Source of the DNA: an uncultured Candidatus Saccharibacteria bacterium
GTDB lineage: Bacteria > Patescibacteriota > Saccharimonadia > Saccharimonadales > Saccharimonadaceae
Direction: 5' to 3'
DNA: 37,355 nt
Assembly: GCA_946548715.1 (NCBI GenBank)
Contig: CAMNPZ010000008.1
Coordinates: forward strand, 1-37,355
Part shown: one piece after another, positions 24,175 through 32,236 of the stretch
How positions within the stretch are numbered: the first letter of the stretch is position 1
Layout: each line of letters opens with the position of its first letter
The notes under the pieces: generated by a model
Database searches by the model: none
The model's input: only the letters and a program-made list of their open reading frames with translations
What the model was told of the DNA's origin: nothing
Translations under genes and position numbers: made by a program

Positions 24175-25153
24175 AGTTTCCTCCAGGTTGCGTTTCTGCC
24201 ATTGTCGTTTCACCATCTCGTCTAGAATCATTCCCGGCGAATAAGTTTTGCATCAATTCGTCTGCGCTATAACTCCGCAGCCATTCCTCTAGCTGATGCA
24301 ATTCCGACGCATCGTCTTTCGGTGCTTTGAGCGGTATTTGATGAGCTTGATGATATCTATTCGGTCCACCTTCGCCTTTTTCTGTTTGCAAGATATAAAA
24401 AGAATTATTTATCTCGTCACCCAAGGCCATTTGAAACTTCTCCACGTCTTCGCCCACCCACCGTGGCGTGAAACCAAATCCGCGTATCATTTCGTTCAAT
24501 TCCCGCTCGGACTTGCGCGCATAAATCGAAGGTGCCGAGATTTTATAGCCATTTAAGTGTAGAATCGGTAATACCTTTCCATTATTCGAACCGCTAAGTA
24601 GATTGTGTAGATTCAGGGAGTCAAGCGCCGTTGCTGTCTCTAATTCTCCGTCTCCAATCAAGACTGCAACGGTTTTCTCTGGGTGCCCGAGGCACATTCC
24701 ATACGCATTTGCCAAGGCGTATCCTAGCTCTCCGCCCTCCGTAATAACGCCTGGAGTCATCGGGCTGGCATGACTCGGAAATCCGTCAGGCCACGAGAAA
24801 TTGCGGCAGAAGTATTCCAGCCCTTCCAAATCAACCGTAGCCTTCGGGTCGACTTTGGCTAGTACCCCGTCAATCCATAGATTAGCCTGCAATGCCGGAA
24901 ATCCGTGTCCTGGCCCCAGGACGAAGCTATAATTTGGATTATCTCCATACGCAGCCTTCAGATTCGCATAGGCCACATTGATACCGTGGCAAGTCCCCCA
25001 GTGCCCCAGCAGTCGCGGTTTAATATCGTCAAACGTCAATTCTCTCTGTAATGTAAAATTATCCTGCAGATAGAGTTGCGCCACACATAAGTAATCGCAT
25101 AATCTGATGCGAGCTTGAATCTTCTCGATTTCAGCAATACCCACCGCGTTCAT
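24167..25153 (-). CDS. Phosphoketolase N-terminal subunit (split Xfp, ThDP-binding domain)
   Basis: A 328-residue protein equivalent to the N-terminal (PP, ThDP-binding) domain of phosphoketolase. Seen: LLGHWGTCHG with His51, VLGPGHGFPALQ with His83, the spaced pair of active-site histidines (His64/His97 in the Bifidobacterium enzyme), SHASPMTPG, EGGELGYALANAYG, the ThDP/Mg motif GDGELETATALDS, HLNGYKIS and YHQAHQIPL. It ends with a short polar linker just where the full-length enzyme passes into the Pyr domain. TATAAT lies 6 nt before the ATG, with no Shine-Dalgarno site. First gene of the xfpN-xfpC(-PIN-TRAM) unit. Phosphoketolase would give an organism with limited catabolism ATP from acetyl-P. 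Confidence 0.92.
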   Translation of the reverse strand: MNAVGIAEIEKIQARIRLCDYLCVAQLYLQDNFTLQRELTFDDIKPRLLGHWGTCHGINVAYANLKAAYGDNPNYSFVLGPGHGFPALQANLWIDGVLAKVDPKATVDLEGLEYFCRNFSWPDGFPSHASPMTPGVITEGGELGYALANAYGMCLGHPEKTVAVLIGDGELETATALDSLNLHNLLSGSNNGKVLPILHLNGYKISAPSIYARKSERELNEMIRGFGFTPRWVGEDVEKFQMALGDEINNSFYILQTEKGEGGPNRYHQAHQIPLKAPKDDASELHQLEEWLRSYSADELMQNLFAGNDSRRDGETTMAETQPGGNYE

Positions 25154-25159
25154 ACTACA

Positions 25160-25165
25160 ATTATA
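25160..25165 (-). promoter_or_regulatory. -10 box of predicted leaderless promoter, split phosphoketolase
   Basis: Minus strand GTGATATAAT (TGn-extended), TGTAGT, ATG; 6-nt gap. The GTGATATAAT block is identical to that of uvrB. Confidence 0.67.
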
Positions 25166-25188
25166 TCACAGGAAGCGCGTTTCAAACG

Positions 25189-27300
25189 TTAGCTTTTCTT
25201 CCCCTCCATAAACTCCTTAATCCGTCCGATTTCATCTCGCAAAGCCGCAGCTCTTTCAAACTCAAGATTAGCCGCCGCCAGTTGCATCTCAGATGATAGT
25301 TGTTTGATGAGTCCTGGTAGCTCGTCTTTCGGGACGCGCTTGATGTCGAACTTATTTTCCTTCTCCTTCTCCGGAATGATAGCGCGCAGCCCCTTCGAAA
25401 TCTCTTTCTGTACCGAATGTGGCGTAATCCCGTGTTTGTCATTGTATTCTTTCTGTATTTCGCGCCGCCGGTTAGTTTCAGAAATCGCCTTTTCCATACT
25501 CTCGGTAATGAAATTCGCATACATGATTACTTTACCTTCTTCGTGTCGCGCCGCGCGCCCAATCGTCTGAATCAACGCCGATTCGGAACGCAAGAACCCC
25601 TCCTTATCTGCATCCAGTATTGCCACGAGTGACACTTCTGGCAAATCCAACCCTTCGCGCAATAGATTAATACCTACCAACACGTCATATACCCCTTCGC
25701 GCAAATCTCTCAAAATGTCACCTCTTTCCAGCGTATCAATGTCGGAATGAATATAGGCCGTTTTGACGCCCCGCTCCTTCAAATGGTCCGTCAAATCCTC
25801 CGCCATCCGCTTAGTGAGCGTGGTAATCAAAGTTCTCTGCCCCTTGGCGATTCGTTTGTCGATTTCTTCCATCAAGTCATCAATCTGTCCGTCAGACGAA
25901 CGCACTTCGATTTCTGGATCAAGTAGCCCAGTCGGACGAATCACCTGCTCAGCCGGCTTCGGCGAAACTTCGAGCTCATACTCTCCCGGCGTTGCGGATA
26001 CGTATACAGCCTGGTTGATGCGATGCTGGAACTCGCCATAAGTTAGCGGCCGGTTATCCAACGCCGACGGCAAACGGAAACCATAATCCACCAAAGCCAA
26101 CTTGCGGGCATGATCACCATTATACATGCCACGCACCTGTGGCAAAGTCATGTGCGACTCGTCTACGATTAACAAGAAATCCTCTGGGAAGAAATCTAGC
26201 AGCGTTGCAGGTGGTTCTCCCGCCCTTCGTCCATCTAGATGCCGCGAGTAGTTCTCAATTCCCTTTACGAATCCAGTTTCTTTGAGCATCTCGAGGTCGT
26301 ATTTAGTACGCTGCGATAGTCTCTGGGCTTCTAGATATTTCTGGTGCTTTTCGAAATACTTCATGCGCTCCTCATACTCGGCCCGAATCGTCACTAGGGC
26401 CTTCTCAAGCTGATCCATTGGCGTAGCGTAATGCGTATTTGGGAAAATATGTATGTGGTCGGGCTTTTCTCTCACTTCGAAAGTTAGTGGGTCGACTATT
26501 TTTACATCTTCAAGTGTATCGAAGCCGAACTCGAATCGGTACGCATGTTCTCCATTTGCTGGATACAAGTCAATCGTATCACCCATCACGCGGAAATTAC
26601 CGCGTTCGAACGCTAAATCATTGCGATGATATTGCATTCCGACGAGGCGACGAATGAAATCAAGTTGTGTGATTGGGGCGTATGAAAATTCTTCTTCGGG
26701 GCGCGTCCGGCCGGCCCGTCGCCACGGGCGGCCGGCGCTACCCCTCGCGCTGCCGCGCTCCGGACCCCCTTCAGAAGAACCTTCATACGCCCCAATCACC
26801 CAGCCTTCTTTTTCTCGCCACATCGGCAACGACATCTCCTCATAATGCTTCGGCGAGCCAATACCGTAAATGCACGAAACAGATGAGACAACAATTACAT
26901 CACGCCTAGTCAGTAGCGCCTCGGTGGCACCGTGTCGCAGCCGGTCAATCTCGTCGTTAATCGCCGAATCCTTTTCGATATACGTATCAGTCGACGCAAT
27001 ATAGGCCTCTGGCTGATAATAGTCAAAGTATGATACAAAATAATGTACCTCATTATCTGGGAAAAATTCGCGAAACTCAGAATACAGTTGTGCCGCTAGG
27101 GTCTTATTATGTGCCAATATCAAAGTTGGTCGCTGTGTCTGCTCGATAATATTAGCCATCGTAAACGTCTTCCCAGACCCAGTCACGCCAAGTAGCGTCT
27201 GCTCGTGGATGCCAGAATTAATTCCGTCGACGAGCTGACGAATTGCCGCCGGCTGATCCCCAGTCGGTTGATATTTCGACACCAATTTGAATTTAGCCAT
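25189..27300 (-). CDS. uvrB: Excinuclease ABC subunit B (with in-frame insertion)
   Basis: A 703-residue UvrB, the helicase-like damage-verification subunit of nucleotide excision repair. Seen: Walker A GVTGSGKT (38-45), the beta-hairpin [65 protein letters not shown] and the C-terminal UVR motif ([19 protein letters not shown]). Residues about 168-211 are an alien Gly/Arg/Pro-rich stretch from the palindromic element at 26669-26799. It lies between EEMSLPMW and [19 protein letters not shown], which are about 12 residues apart in ordinary UvrB. The start at 27300 ([17 protein letters not shown]) is the family N-terminus; TATAAT lies 7 nt upstream and overlaps the cpsB stop codon. Confidence 0.97.
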   Translation of the reverse strand: MAKFKLVSKYQPTGDQPAAIRQLVDGINSGIHEQTLLGVTGSGKTFTMANIIEQTQRPTLILAHNKTLAAQLYSEFREFFPDNEVHYFVSYFDYYQPEAYIASTDTYIEKDSAINDEIDRLRHGATEALLTRRDVIVVSSVSCIYGIGSPKHYEEMSLPMWREKEGWVIGAYEGSSEGGPERGSARGSAGRPWRRAGRTRPEEEFSYAPITQLDFIRRLVGMQYHRNDLAFERGNFRVMGDTIDLYPANGEHAYRFEFGFDTLEDVKIVDPLTFEVREKPDHIHIFPNTHYATPMDQLEKALVTIRAEYEERMKYFEKHQKYLEAQRLSQRTKYDLEMLKETGFVKGIENYSRHLDGRRAGEPPATLLDFFPEDFLLIVDESHMTLPQVRGMYNGDHARKLALVDYGFRLPSALDNRPLTYGEFQHRINQAVYVSATPGEYELEVSPKPAEQVIRPTGLLDPEIEVRSSDGQIDDLMEEIDKRIAKGQRTLITTLTKRMAEDLTDHLKERGVKTAYIHSDIDTLERGDILRDLREGVYDVLVGINLLREGLDLPEVSLVAILDADKEGFLRSESALIQTIGRAARHEEGKVIMYANFITESMEKAISETNRRREIQKEYNDKHGITPHSVQKEISKGLRAIIPEKEKENKFDIKRVPKDELPGLIKQLSSEMQLAAANLEFERAAALRDEIGRIKEFMEGKKS
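26669..26799. repeat. In-frame palindromic insertion element, copy 4 (inside uvrB)
   Basis: Outer arms at 26669-26694 and 26774-26799 are inverted copies identical at 24 of 26 positions (GTGATTGGGGCGTATGAA and its complement form the perfect outer 18). The core has a strong hairpin, CCGGCCGGCCCGT-CGCC-ACGGGCGGCCGG (26708-26736), followed by GCGCTACCCCTCGCGCTGCC. It shares its left end, centre and right end with the gatA copy. Element minus one arm is 105 nt, exactly 35 codons. Confidence 0.88.
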
Positions 27301-27307
27301 ATCTAGT

Positions 27308-27313
27308 ATTATA
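27308..27313 (-). promoter_or_regulatory. -10 box of predicted leaderless promoter, uvrB
   Basis: Minus strand GTGATATAAT, ACTAGAT, ATG. The TATAAT contains the TAA stop of the upstream cpsB gene. Confidence 0.67.
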
Positions 27314-28019
27314 TCACACCAACAGCTTTGCTCGGATTCTTCACAGAGATGCATTCTAATCCTGCAGTGTCATAGTATTTGCGTAGCTTCTTCATGGCGC
27401 GCGTAATTCGTTTGTCCCCTCGCGCATGATGGATATCGCTACCAAGCGCAAAAATACGGTCTTCCTTTGCTAGTCGCACTGCGAGTTTCTCGGCAGCCTT
27501 GCCGTAATAACCAATGAAGCTACCGACGTTGCATTGTAGCAGTATACCCAAGTCGCAGAGCTCTTCCAAAACATCATAGTTTTGCTGTGTCAAAGTATAA
27601 CGCTCCGGATGTGCCAGTATAACTTTGTAGCCGTTCTCTGTTAAATTTCCCAAAATATCAACATAGTTCGGATACTCCTCATTTAAGGAAAACTCCACCA
27701 AAACATAGTTTCCGCCGGCACAACTTGCTACTATATTCCTGCGCAGTAATTCTACAATATCACGGTCAATAAAAATCTCATTACCAAGCCATACATCAAC
27801 TCTGATTCCCGCATCCGACAAAGCTTGCTTAAGTTTGGTTAGTAACATCTCGTTATCTCGTTTTGGCGAAGTATATGGAGTATCGGTAATATAATGTGGC
27901 GTCGCCACAATGCCAGTAACACCCTGGTTGATCAACTCTTGTACGATATCGATACTCTCGTCCAATGTTCTCGCACCATCATCAATCCCAGGTAATATGT
28001 GCGAGTGGAGGTCTATCAT
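27309..28019 (-). CDS. cpsB: CpsB/CapC-type tyrosine-protein phosphatase (PHP fold)
   Basis: A 236-residue manganese-dependent phosphotyrosine phosphatase that counteracts the BY-kinase encoded just upstream. Seen: the metal-binding [16 protein letters not shown] at the N-terminus, [22 protein letters not shown] and [12 protein letters not shown] near the C-terminus, which together give the PHP metal ligands. ATGA overlap with the kinase gene. It would control the tyrosine phosphorylation cycle of polysaccharide polymerisation and export. Confidence 0.93.
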   Translation of the reverse strand: MIDLHSHILPGIDDGARTLDESIDIVQELINQGVTGIVATPHYITDTPYTSPKRDNEMLLTKLKQALSDAGIRVDVWLGNEIFIDRDIVELLRRNIVASCAGGNYVLVEFSLNEEYPNYVDILGNLTENGYKVILAHPERYTLTQQNYDVLEELCDLGILLQCNVGSFIGYYGKAAEKLAVRLAKEDRIFALGSDIHHARGDKRITRAMKKLRKYYDTAGLECISVKNPSKAVGVI

Positions 28020-29371
28020 TTCGATTCTTTGACCCCGTAGTAGCTGTAATATTTGGCGGACCGATGGTTAACGACGTTGAAAACGATACCGGCGATATTT
28101 GCATCTACTTTCCTTAGCGCATCTCGGGTCGCTATTAGGTCGTTCTTGGAGGTAGCTCCGTCTTTCGTAACAATCAGCACTTCGTCAACCAAGCTCGACA
28201 AGATAACAGAATCGGCCAACCCGCCAATCGGAGCACCATCTAGTATTATAATATCGTAGTGGTTATGCAACCCAGCCAAGACCTTCTTGTTGCGTTGTGA
28301 TGCCAAGAGTTCGCTTGGGTTGGGGGGATATGTACCGCAAGTGATTAAATCGAGATTCTCAACAGAGGTCTTACGAATGTATCGACCCATGTTTTTTGAG
28401 CTATCGGCCAATAAATCAGACAACCCAGCATTATTAAACATCTTGAATACTTTATGCAGACGCCCCTTGCGGAGGTCGCAGTCAATAATCAGTACTTTCT
28501 TACCAGCTTGTGCGAAAGAGATGGCTAGATTGGATGAAACGAAGCTCTTGCCCTCGCTTGCATTAGTACTAGTGACAAGTATCGTTTTTAGGTTCCTGTC
28601 GACGGCCGTAAATTGCAGATTAGTACGTAGACTCTTGATGTTTTCACTAACAATTGATTTAGGCGCACGCGCCACGATAAGCTCGTTGCCGTTTTTGAGT
28701 TTGGAATCGTTCCTCGAAATGCTGCCAGTTACTGGCAAACCAAGCATCTTCTCAATATCATCAGTATGTTTCACGGAATCATCTAGATAGAATCTTAGGA
28801 ATGCAAAGCCAGCTACGCCTAGCATGGCGATGACTGCTGCAAGCACGATGTCGCGTGTCATCGTATTATTGGAAGGGGCGGAAGGGGTTGTTGCCACGCT
28901 CAACTGACTTACGTTATCCAGTTTGTAAATTTTGGTAACTTCCTCTGCGAATACTTTAGCAATGCCATTTGCAATCGTTGCTGCACGTGTTGCGTTTTGG
29001 TCTTTCACTGCGATACTGATAATCGAAGTGTCCTCAAGTGGTTTAATCGCAATGCTACTACTGAGCTCTTTGCTCGACATATGTAAATCTAATTCCTCAA
29101 TCGTTCGATTGAGCACCAATTCGCTTTTGGCAATTTCGCTGTAGGTGTTGGCAAGTTTCTGGCTAGCGCTCAAATCACTAATCGTTGCAGCCAAACCTTC
29201 AGACTCGTTGGCCTTGGCAATCACAACGGTCGTGTTGGCTTGGTAAATTGGTTTTTTAATCATTGTATCGTAGGCTAGTATGCCGCCCACCATCAAAACT
29301 ACCGCTATGATAAAAGCGAAAACATAGTGTTTTAAATAATTGAAATATTCCTTAATGTCTATTTCTTCCAT
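28016..29371 (-). CDS. Wzz chain-length determinant fused to BY-type tyrosine kinase (CpsC-CpsD fusion)
   Basis: A 451-residue polysaccharide co-polymerase/kinase. Seen: Wzz N-terminus with a membrane helix (about 14-34), an extracytoplasmic coiled domain, a second helix (about 174-193), then a BY-kinase domain with Walker A in TSTNASEGKS, the A' motif LIIDCDLRKG and Walker B IIILDGAPI. A tyrosine cluster (KYYSYYG) at the C-terminus is the usual autophosphorylation site. In many Firmicutes these are two proteins (CpsC and CpsD); here it is the single-chain Wzc-like form but without an outer-membrane system. AAGGAG lies 4 nt before the ATG. Probably co-transcribed with the LCP gene upstream. 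Confidence 0.92.
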   Translation of the reverse strand: MEEIDIKEYFNYLKHYVFAFIIAVVLMVGGILAYDTMIKKPIYQANTTVVIAKANESEGLAATISDLSASQKLANTYSEIAKSELVLNRTIEELDLHMSSKELSSSIAIKPLEDTSIISIAVKDQNATRAATIANGIAKVFAEEVTKIYKLDNVSQLSVATTPSAPSNNTMTRDIVLAAVIAMLGVAGFAFLRFYLDDSVKHTDDIEKMLGLPVTGSISRNDSKLKNGNELIVARAPKSIVSENIKSLRTNLQFTAVDRNLKTILVTSTNASEGKSFVSSNLAISFAQAGKKVLIIDCDLRKGRLHKVFKMFNNAGLSDLLADSSKNMGRYIRKTSVENLDLITCGTYPPNPSELLASQRNKKVLAGLHNHYDIIILDGAPIGGLADSVILSSLVDEVLIVTKDGATSKNDLIATRDALRKVDANIAGIVFNVVNHRSAKYYSYYGVKESK

Positions 29372-29419
29372 ATTCTCCTTCCTGAATATAATATCATATT
29401 AAGCATAATTATTAAAGAC

Positions 29420-30934
29420 TTATTCTTGATTTTGTGCGTTATCTTTCGCTTTTTCGGTTTTTACGCCTAGATAAGTGTCAATCTGTTCTTTGGCGTCCGT
29501 GACGGTCGATTGATATGGTATCATCACATATAACGGTAAATTGGCTCCCATGCTATAGGTTGGCAGCATAGCGCCAGTCCCGTTGATGGCGATTGATTTG
29601 GTCTGCCATTTTGGTTGCTCTTGCAATTGCAGGCGAATAAAATCGGTAATCTCTTGACGAGTCAGGGATGTCTCGAACGAATCCGCTGCAATGTCCAAAA
29701 TTGTAGGCAACTTCAAAATGTAATCGCGCGAACTAGAAAGCTTATTAATGATAGCGGTAATCACTTCCTGCTGGTTCTCACCGCGGTGTCTGTCGCCGGT
29801 TTCGTAAGTTTTGCGTTCGCGAGCAAAGCGCAGGGCACAGTCGCCATCCACATGTTGCATCCCCACTACGAAATCGCATACTTTTCTATTCATTGTGTTT
29901 AGTCGCATAGCCGTATCAGAATTAATATCAATTCCATCCAACTCGTCTACGACCTTAATCACGGTGTCAAAGCTCACTTTCACCGTGTAATCAATATTGA
30001 TACCCAAGAAATCTTCAATCGTTGCTTTGCTCATTTCGATACCATAGACGCCAGCATGTGTCAATTTGTCCTTGATGCCGGTCGTATCATGTAGTTGCAC
30101 ATAGGTGTCGCGCGGAATTGACACCAATAGAATCTTAGCGTCCTTAGGATTCACAGCAACTACAATATTTACATCCGATCTAGCCGTTGCCTTAACCCCC
30201 TCTCTTGAATCACTACCAGAGATATATATTACGAACGGCTCTTCTGTTACTGTCTTCCTGCTAACTTCTAAGGCGTCATCCCCTAGCTCAACTTCGAAAT
30301 TATAAATAATCCTAGTTCCATCCATTAAACTTTCATCAGCCTCGTTCAAGGCATTGATTCTGTCTGTTTCCAGCACAATTGCATCGCTCAAATTGTTTTT
30401 TAGTACGTCGAGCAGTACGCTCAAGTCATCATAATAATCAGCCTTGAACTCCAGTTTTTCTTTCAAAAAGTTTTCGGCGCTACCGGCCTTGGTGTCGGTG
30501 GTCAGGAAACCGATATTCTTGTCTTGCAGATCGGTTATTTCGCGATAACTGCTCTCTTCTTCAACTGCTACGCTATAGGCCTTTGTTTCTGGCTTAGTCT
30601 CGGTTACCTTGTCGAGAAAGCCATTGAATGCACCAGTATACGACATCGCAAAACAGCTAGCCGCGATACATGCAACTGACAATATGGCGCAAATAATCTT
30701 CTCAATCCAGGATGCTCGTTGGCGAATGACGAGCTCTATGATGCTAATCGTTAGCAGTGCCACCATCGCACCAATTAGCAAAGCTAATATTGCGCCACCG
30801 AGAATATTGGTATTAATTAATGAGAATATCAGCATAACCGAGGTTATGGCTTGCACTATTGTCAATATAACCCCAAAACCGCTCATTATCCAGCGCGTGC
30901 TGTTGTCATCGGTTTTGTGCGTGCTTTCTTTCAT
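29420..30934 (-). CDS. LytR-CpsA-Psr (LCP) family glycopolymer ligase
   Basis: A 504-residue membrane protein. Three hydrophobic segments occupy the N-terminus (about 19-110), then an extracytoplasmic domain resembling a periplasmic-binding fold (DLQDKNIGFLTTDTKAG...), then the LCP catalytic domain. That domain shows SDVNIVVAVNP, LLVSIPRDTYV, DELDGIDIN, ALRFARERKTYETGDRHRGENQQEVI, with the conserved arginines and aspartates that bind the polyprenyl pyrophosphate. LCP enzymes attach capsule or secondary wall polymers to peptidoglycan. The start at 30934 is preceded by AAAAGGAGG; a GTG at 30952 would include this site in the coding region. Lies 10 nt after the UDP-glucose dehydrogenase stop. 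Confidence 0.9.
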   Translation of the reverse strand: MKESTHKTDDNSTRWIMSGFGVILTIVQAITSVMLIFSLINTNILGGAILALLIGAMVALLTISIIELVIRQRASWIEKIICAILSVACIAASCFAMSYTGAFNGFLDKVTETKPETKAYSVAVEEESSYREITDLQDKNIGFLTTDTKAGSAENFLKEKLEFKADYYDDLSVLLDVLKNNLSDAIVLETDRINALNEADESLMDGTRIIYNFEVELGDDALEVSRKTVTEEPFVIYISGSDSREGVKATARSDVNIVVAVNPKDAKILLVSIPRDTYVQLHDTTGIKDKLTHAGVYGIEMSKATIEDFLGINIDYTVKVSFDTVIKVVDELDGIDINSDTAMRLNTMNRKVCDFVVGMQHVDGDCALRFARERKTYETGDRHRGENQQEVITAIINKLSSSRDYILKLPTILDIAADSFETSLTRQEITDFIRLQLQEQPKWQTKSIAINGTGAMLPTYSMGANLPLYVMIPYQSTVTDAKEQIDTYLGVKTEKAKDNAQNQE

Positions 30935-30944
30935 CCACCTCCTT

Positions 30945-32129
30945 TTAATCACGCGAGAACAAATCCCTCGTGTAGACTTTGTCTCTTATATCTTCGAGCT
31001 CTGGTTCAATTCGGTTAGCCAGAATAATTGACGATTCCTCCTTGAGTTTTTTGAGACTTTTTGTTACTTCCGTACCGTTGTACTCATCGGTCTTCAATGT
31101 CGGTTCGTAAATTAGTACTTTTTTCCTATGCTCTTTGAAGATTTTGATAATATCATGAATTGCCGCATCGCGGAAATTGTCCGAATCTGACTTCATCGTC
31201 AAGCGATAAACACCAATCACTTTCGGACTAGTCGCCATGACTTCATCCGCAATAAACTGCTTACGTGTGATGTTGGCTTTTACGATAGCTCTAATTAGAT
31301 CTTGGGGTACGCCCTTATAATTAGCTAGTAACTGCTTGGTGTCCTTTGGTAAACAATAACCACCATAACCGAATGATGGGTTGTTGTAATGCGTGCCGAT
31401 TCGTGGATCTAGCGAGATGCCATTGATGATACTTCTGGGATCAATTCCCTTCACCTCGGCATAAGTATCCAATTCGTTGAAATACGCTACCCGTAGGGCC
31501 AAATAAGTATTTGCAAAAAGCTTGACCGCTTCGGCTTCTTTGCTGTCCATAGCTAGTATTTGGACATCATCCGCAAGTGCGGCATTGCGTAGCAATTCTG
31601 CAAATCTCTGAGCCTCTTCCGAATACGAACCAACAATAATACGCGACGGGTATAAATTATCATATAAAGCTCTACCCTCACGTAAGAATTCTGGTGAAAA
31701 GAAAATGTTGTCAATTTCGTATTTGCGACGCACCGTATTAACGTAGCCTACTGGAATCGTTGACTTAATAACTATGCTTGTCTTGGGATTGTTCAGCGAA
31801 ATCACTTTCTCTATGATATCTTCAACCGAACTCGTATTGAAGAAATCTTTATCGCTATCATAATCGGTCGGTGTAGCAATAATGACGTAATCCGCATCGC
31901 GAAAGGCTTCTTCCCAGTCTAAAGTTGCCTTGAGATGCAAAGTTCGTTCGCCCTTCGCGGCTTCTTCGAAATACTTTTCGATATATTCATCCTGAATCGG
32001 CGAAATAAAATCATTCACCATCTTGACTTTTTCGGGCACTATATCAAGCGCTACTACCTCATGATCCTGGGATAACAAAGTCGCAAGCGACAAACCAACA
32101 TAACCAGTACCAGCAACGGCAATTTTCAT
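30945..32129 (-). CDS. ugd: UDP-glucose 6-dehydrogenase
   Basis: A 394-residue NAD-dependent enzyme converting UDP-glucose to UDP-glucuronate. Seen: N-terminal Rossmann GTGYVGLSLATLL, VIKSTIPVGYVNTV, FSPEFLREGRALYDN, the substrate-binding lysine region AEAVKLFANTYLALRVAYFNEL and the catalytic cysteine in GYGGYCLPKDT. Compact C-terminal domain, as in the short Ugd of streptococcal capsule loci. GGAG lies 8 nt before the ATG. Feeds the epimerase upstream and together they would make UDP-galacturonate. Confidence 0.94.
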   Translation of the reverse strand: MKIAVAGTGYVGLSLATLLSQDHEVVALDIVPEKVKMVNDFISPIQDEYIEKYFEEAAKGERTLHLKATLDWEEAFRDADYVIIATPTDYDSDKDFFNTSSVEDIIEKVISLNNPKTSIVIKSTIPVGYVNTVRRKYEIDNIFFSPEFLREGRALYDNLYPSRIIVGSYSEEAQRFAELLRNAALADDVQILAMDSKEAEAVKLFANTYLALRVAYFNELDTYAEVKGIDPRSIINGISLDPRIGTHYNNPSFGYGGYCLPKDTKQLLANYKGVPQDLIRAIVKANITRKQFIADEVMATSPKVIGVYRLTMKSDSDNFRDAAIHDIIKIFKEHRKKVLIYEPTLKTDEYNGTEVTKSLKKLKEESSIILANRIEPELEDIRDKVYTRDLFSRD

Positions 32130-32171
32130 GAAAATAACTCCAATTAAAATTATTTACTATATATTATATAT

Positions 32172-32200
32172 ACTATACACTATAACCCCAATCCGGTCAA
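32172..32200 (-). promoter_or_regulatory. Sigma70-type promoter of ugd-LCP-cps unit
   Basis: Minus strand TTGACC (32195-32200), 17-nt spacer and TATAGT (32172-32177), with a leader of about 36-43 nt. Further AT-rich -10-like sequence (TATAAT) follows just downstream. Confidence 0.68.
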
Positions 32201-32236
32201 CTAAACATAACAAGTCCATCATTTGGCTCATCGTGC

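Noticed and set aside
24167-24231. Phosphoketolase split as a sequencing frameshift
   Set aside because: The second gene has a correctly spaced GGAGG and an overlapping ATGAATAA start, which a random indel would not create. Listed as a real split, with read checking suggested.
26613-26909. Small open frames on both strands within the uvrB element
   Set aside because: Same reason: by-products of the stop-poor repeat inside uvrB. Useful only as evidence for the alternative reading frame.
27301-27354. N-terminal extension of UvrB
   Set aside because: UvrB normally begins at the [12 protein letters not shown] segment; the extra residues overlap the end of cpsB and the -10 box.
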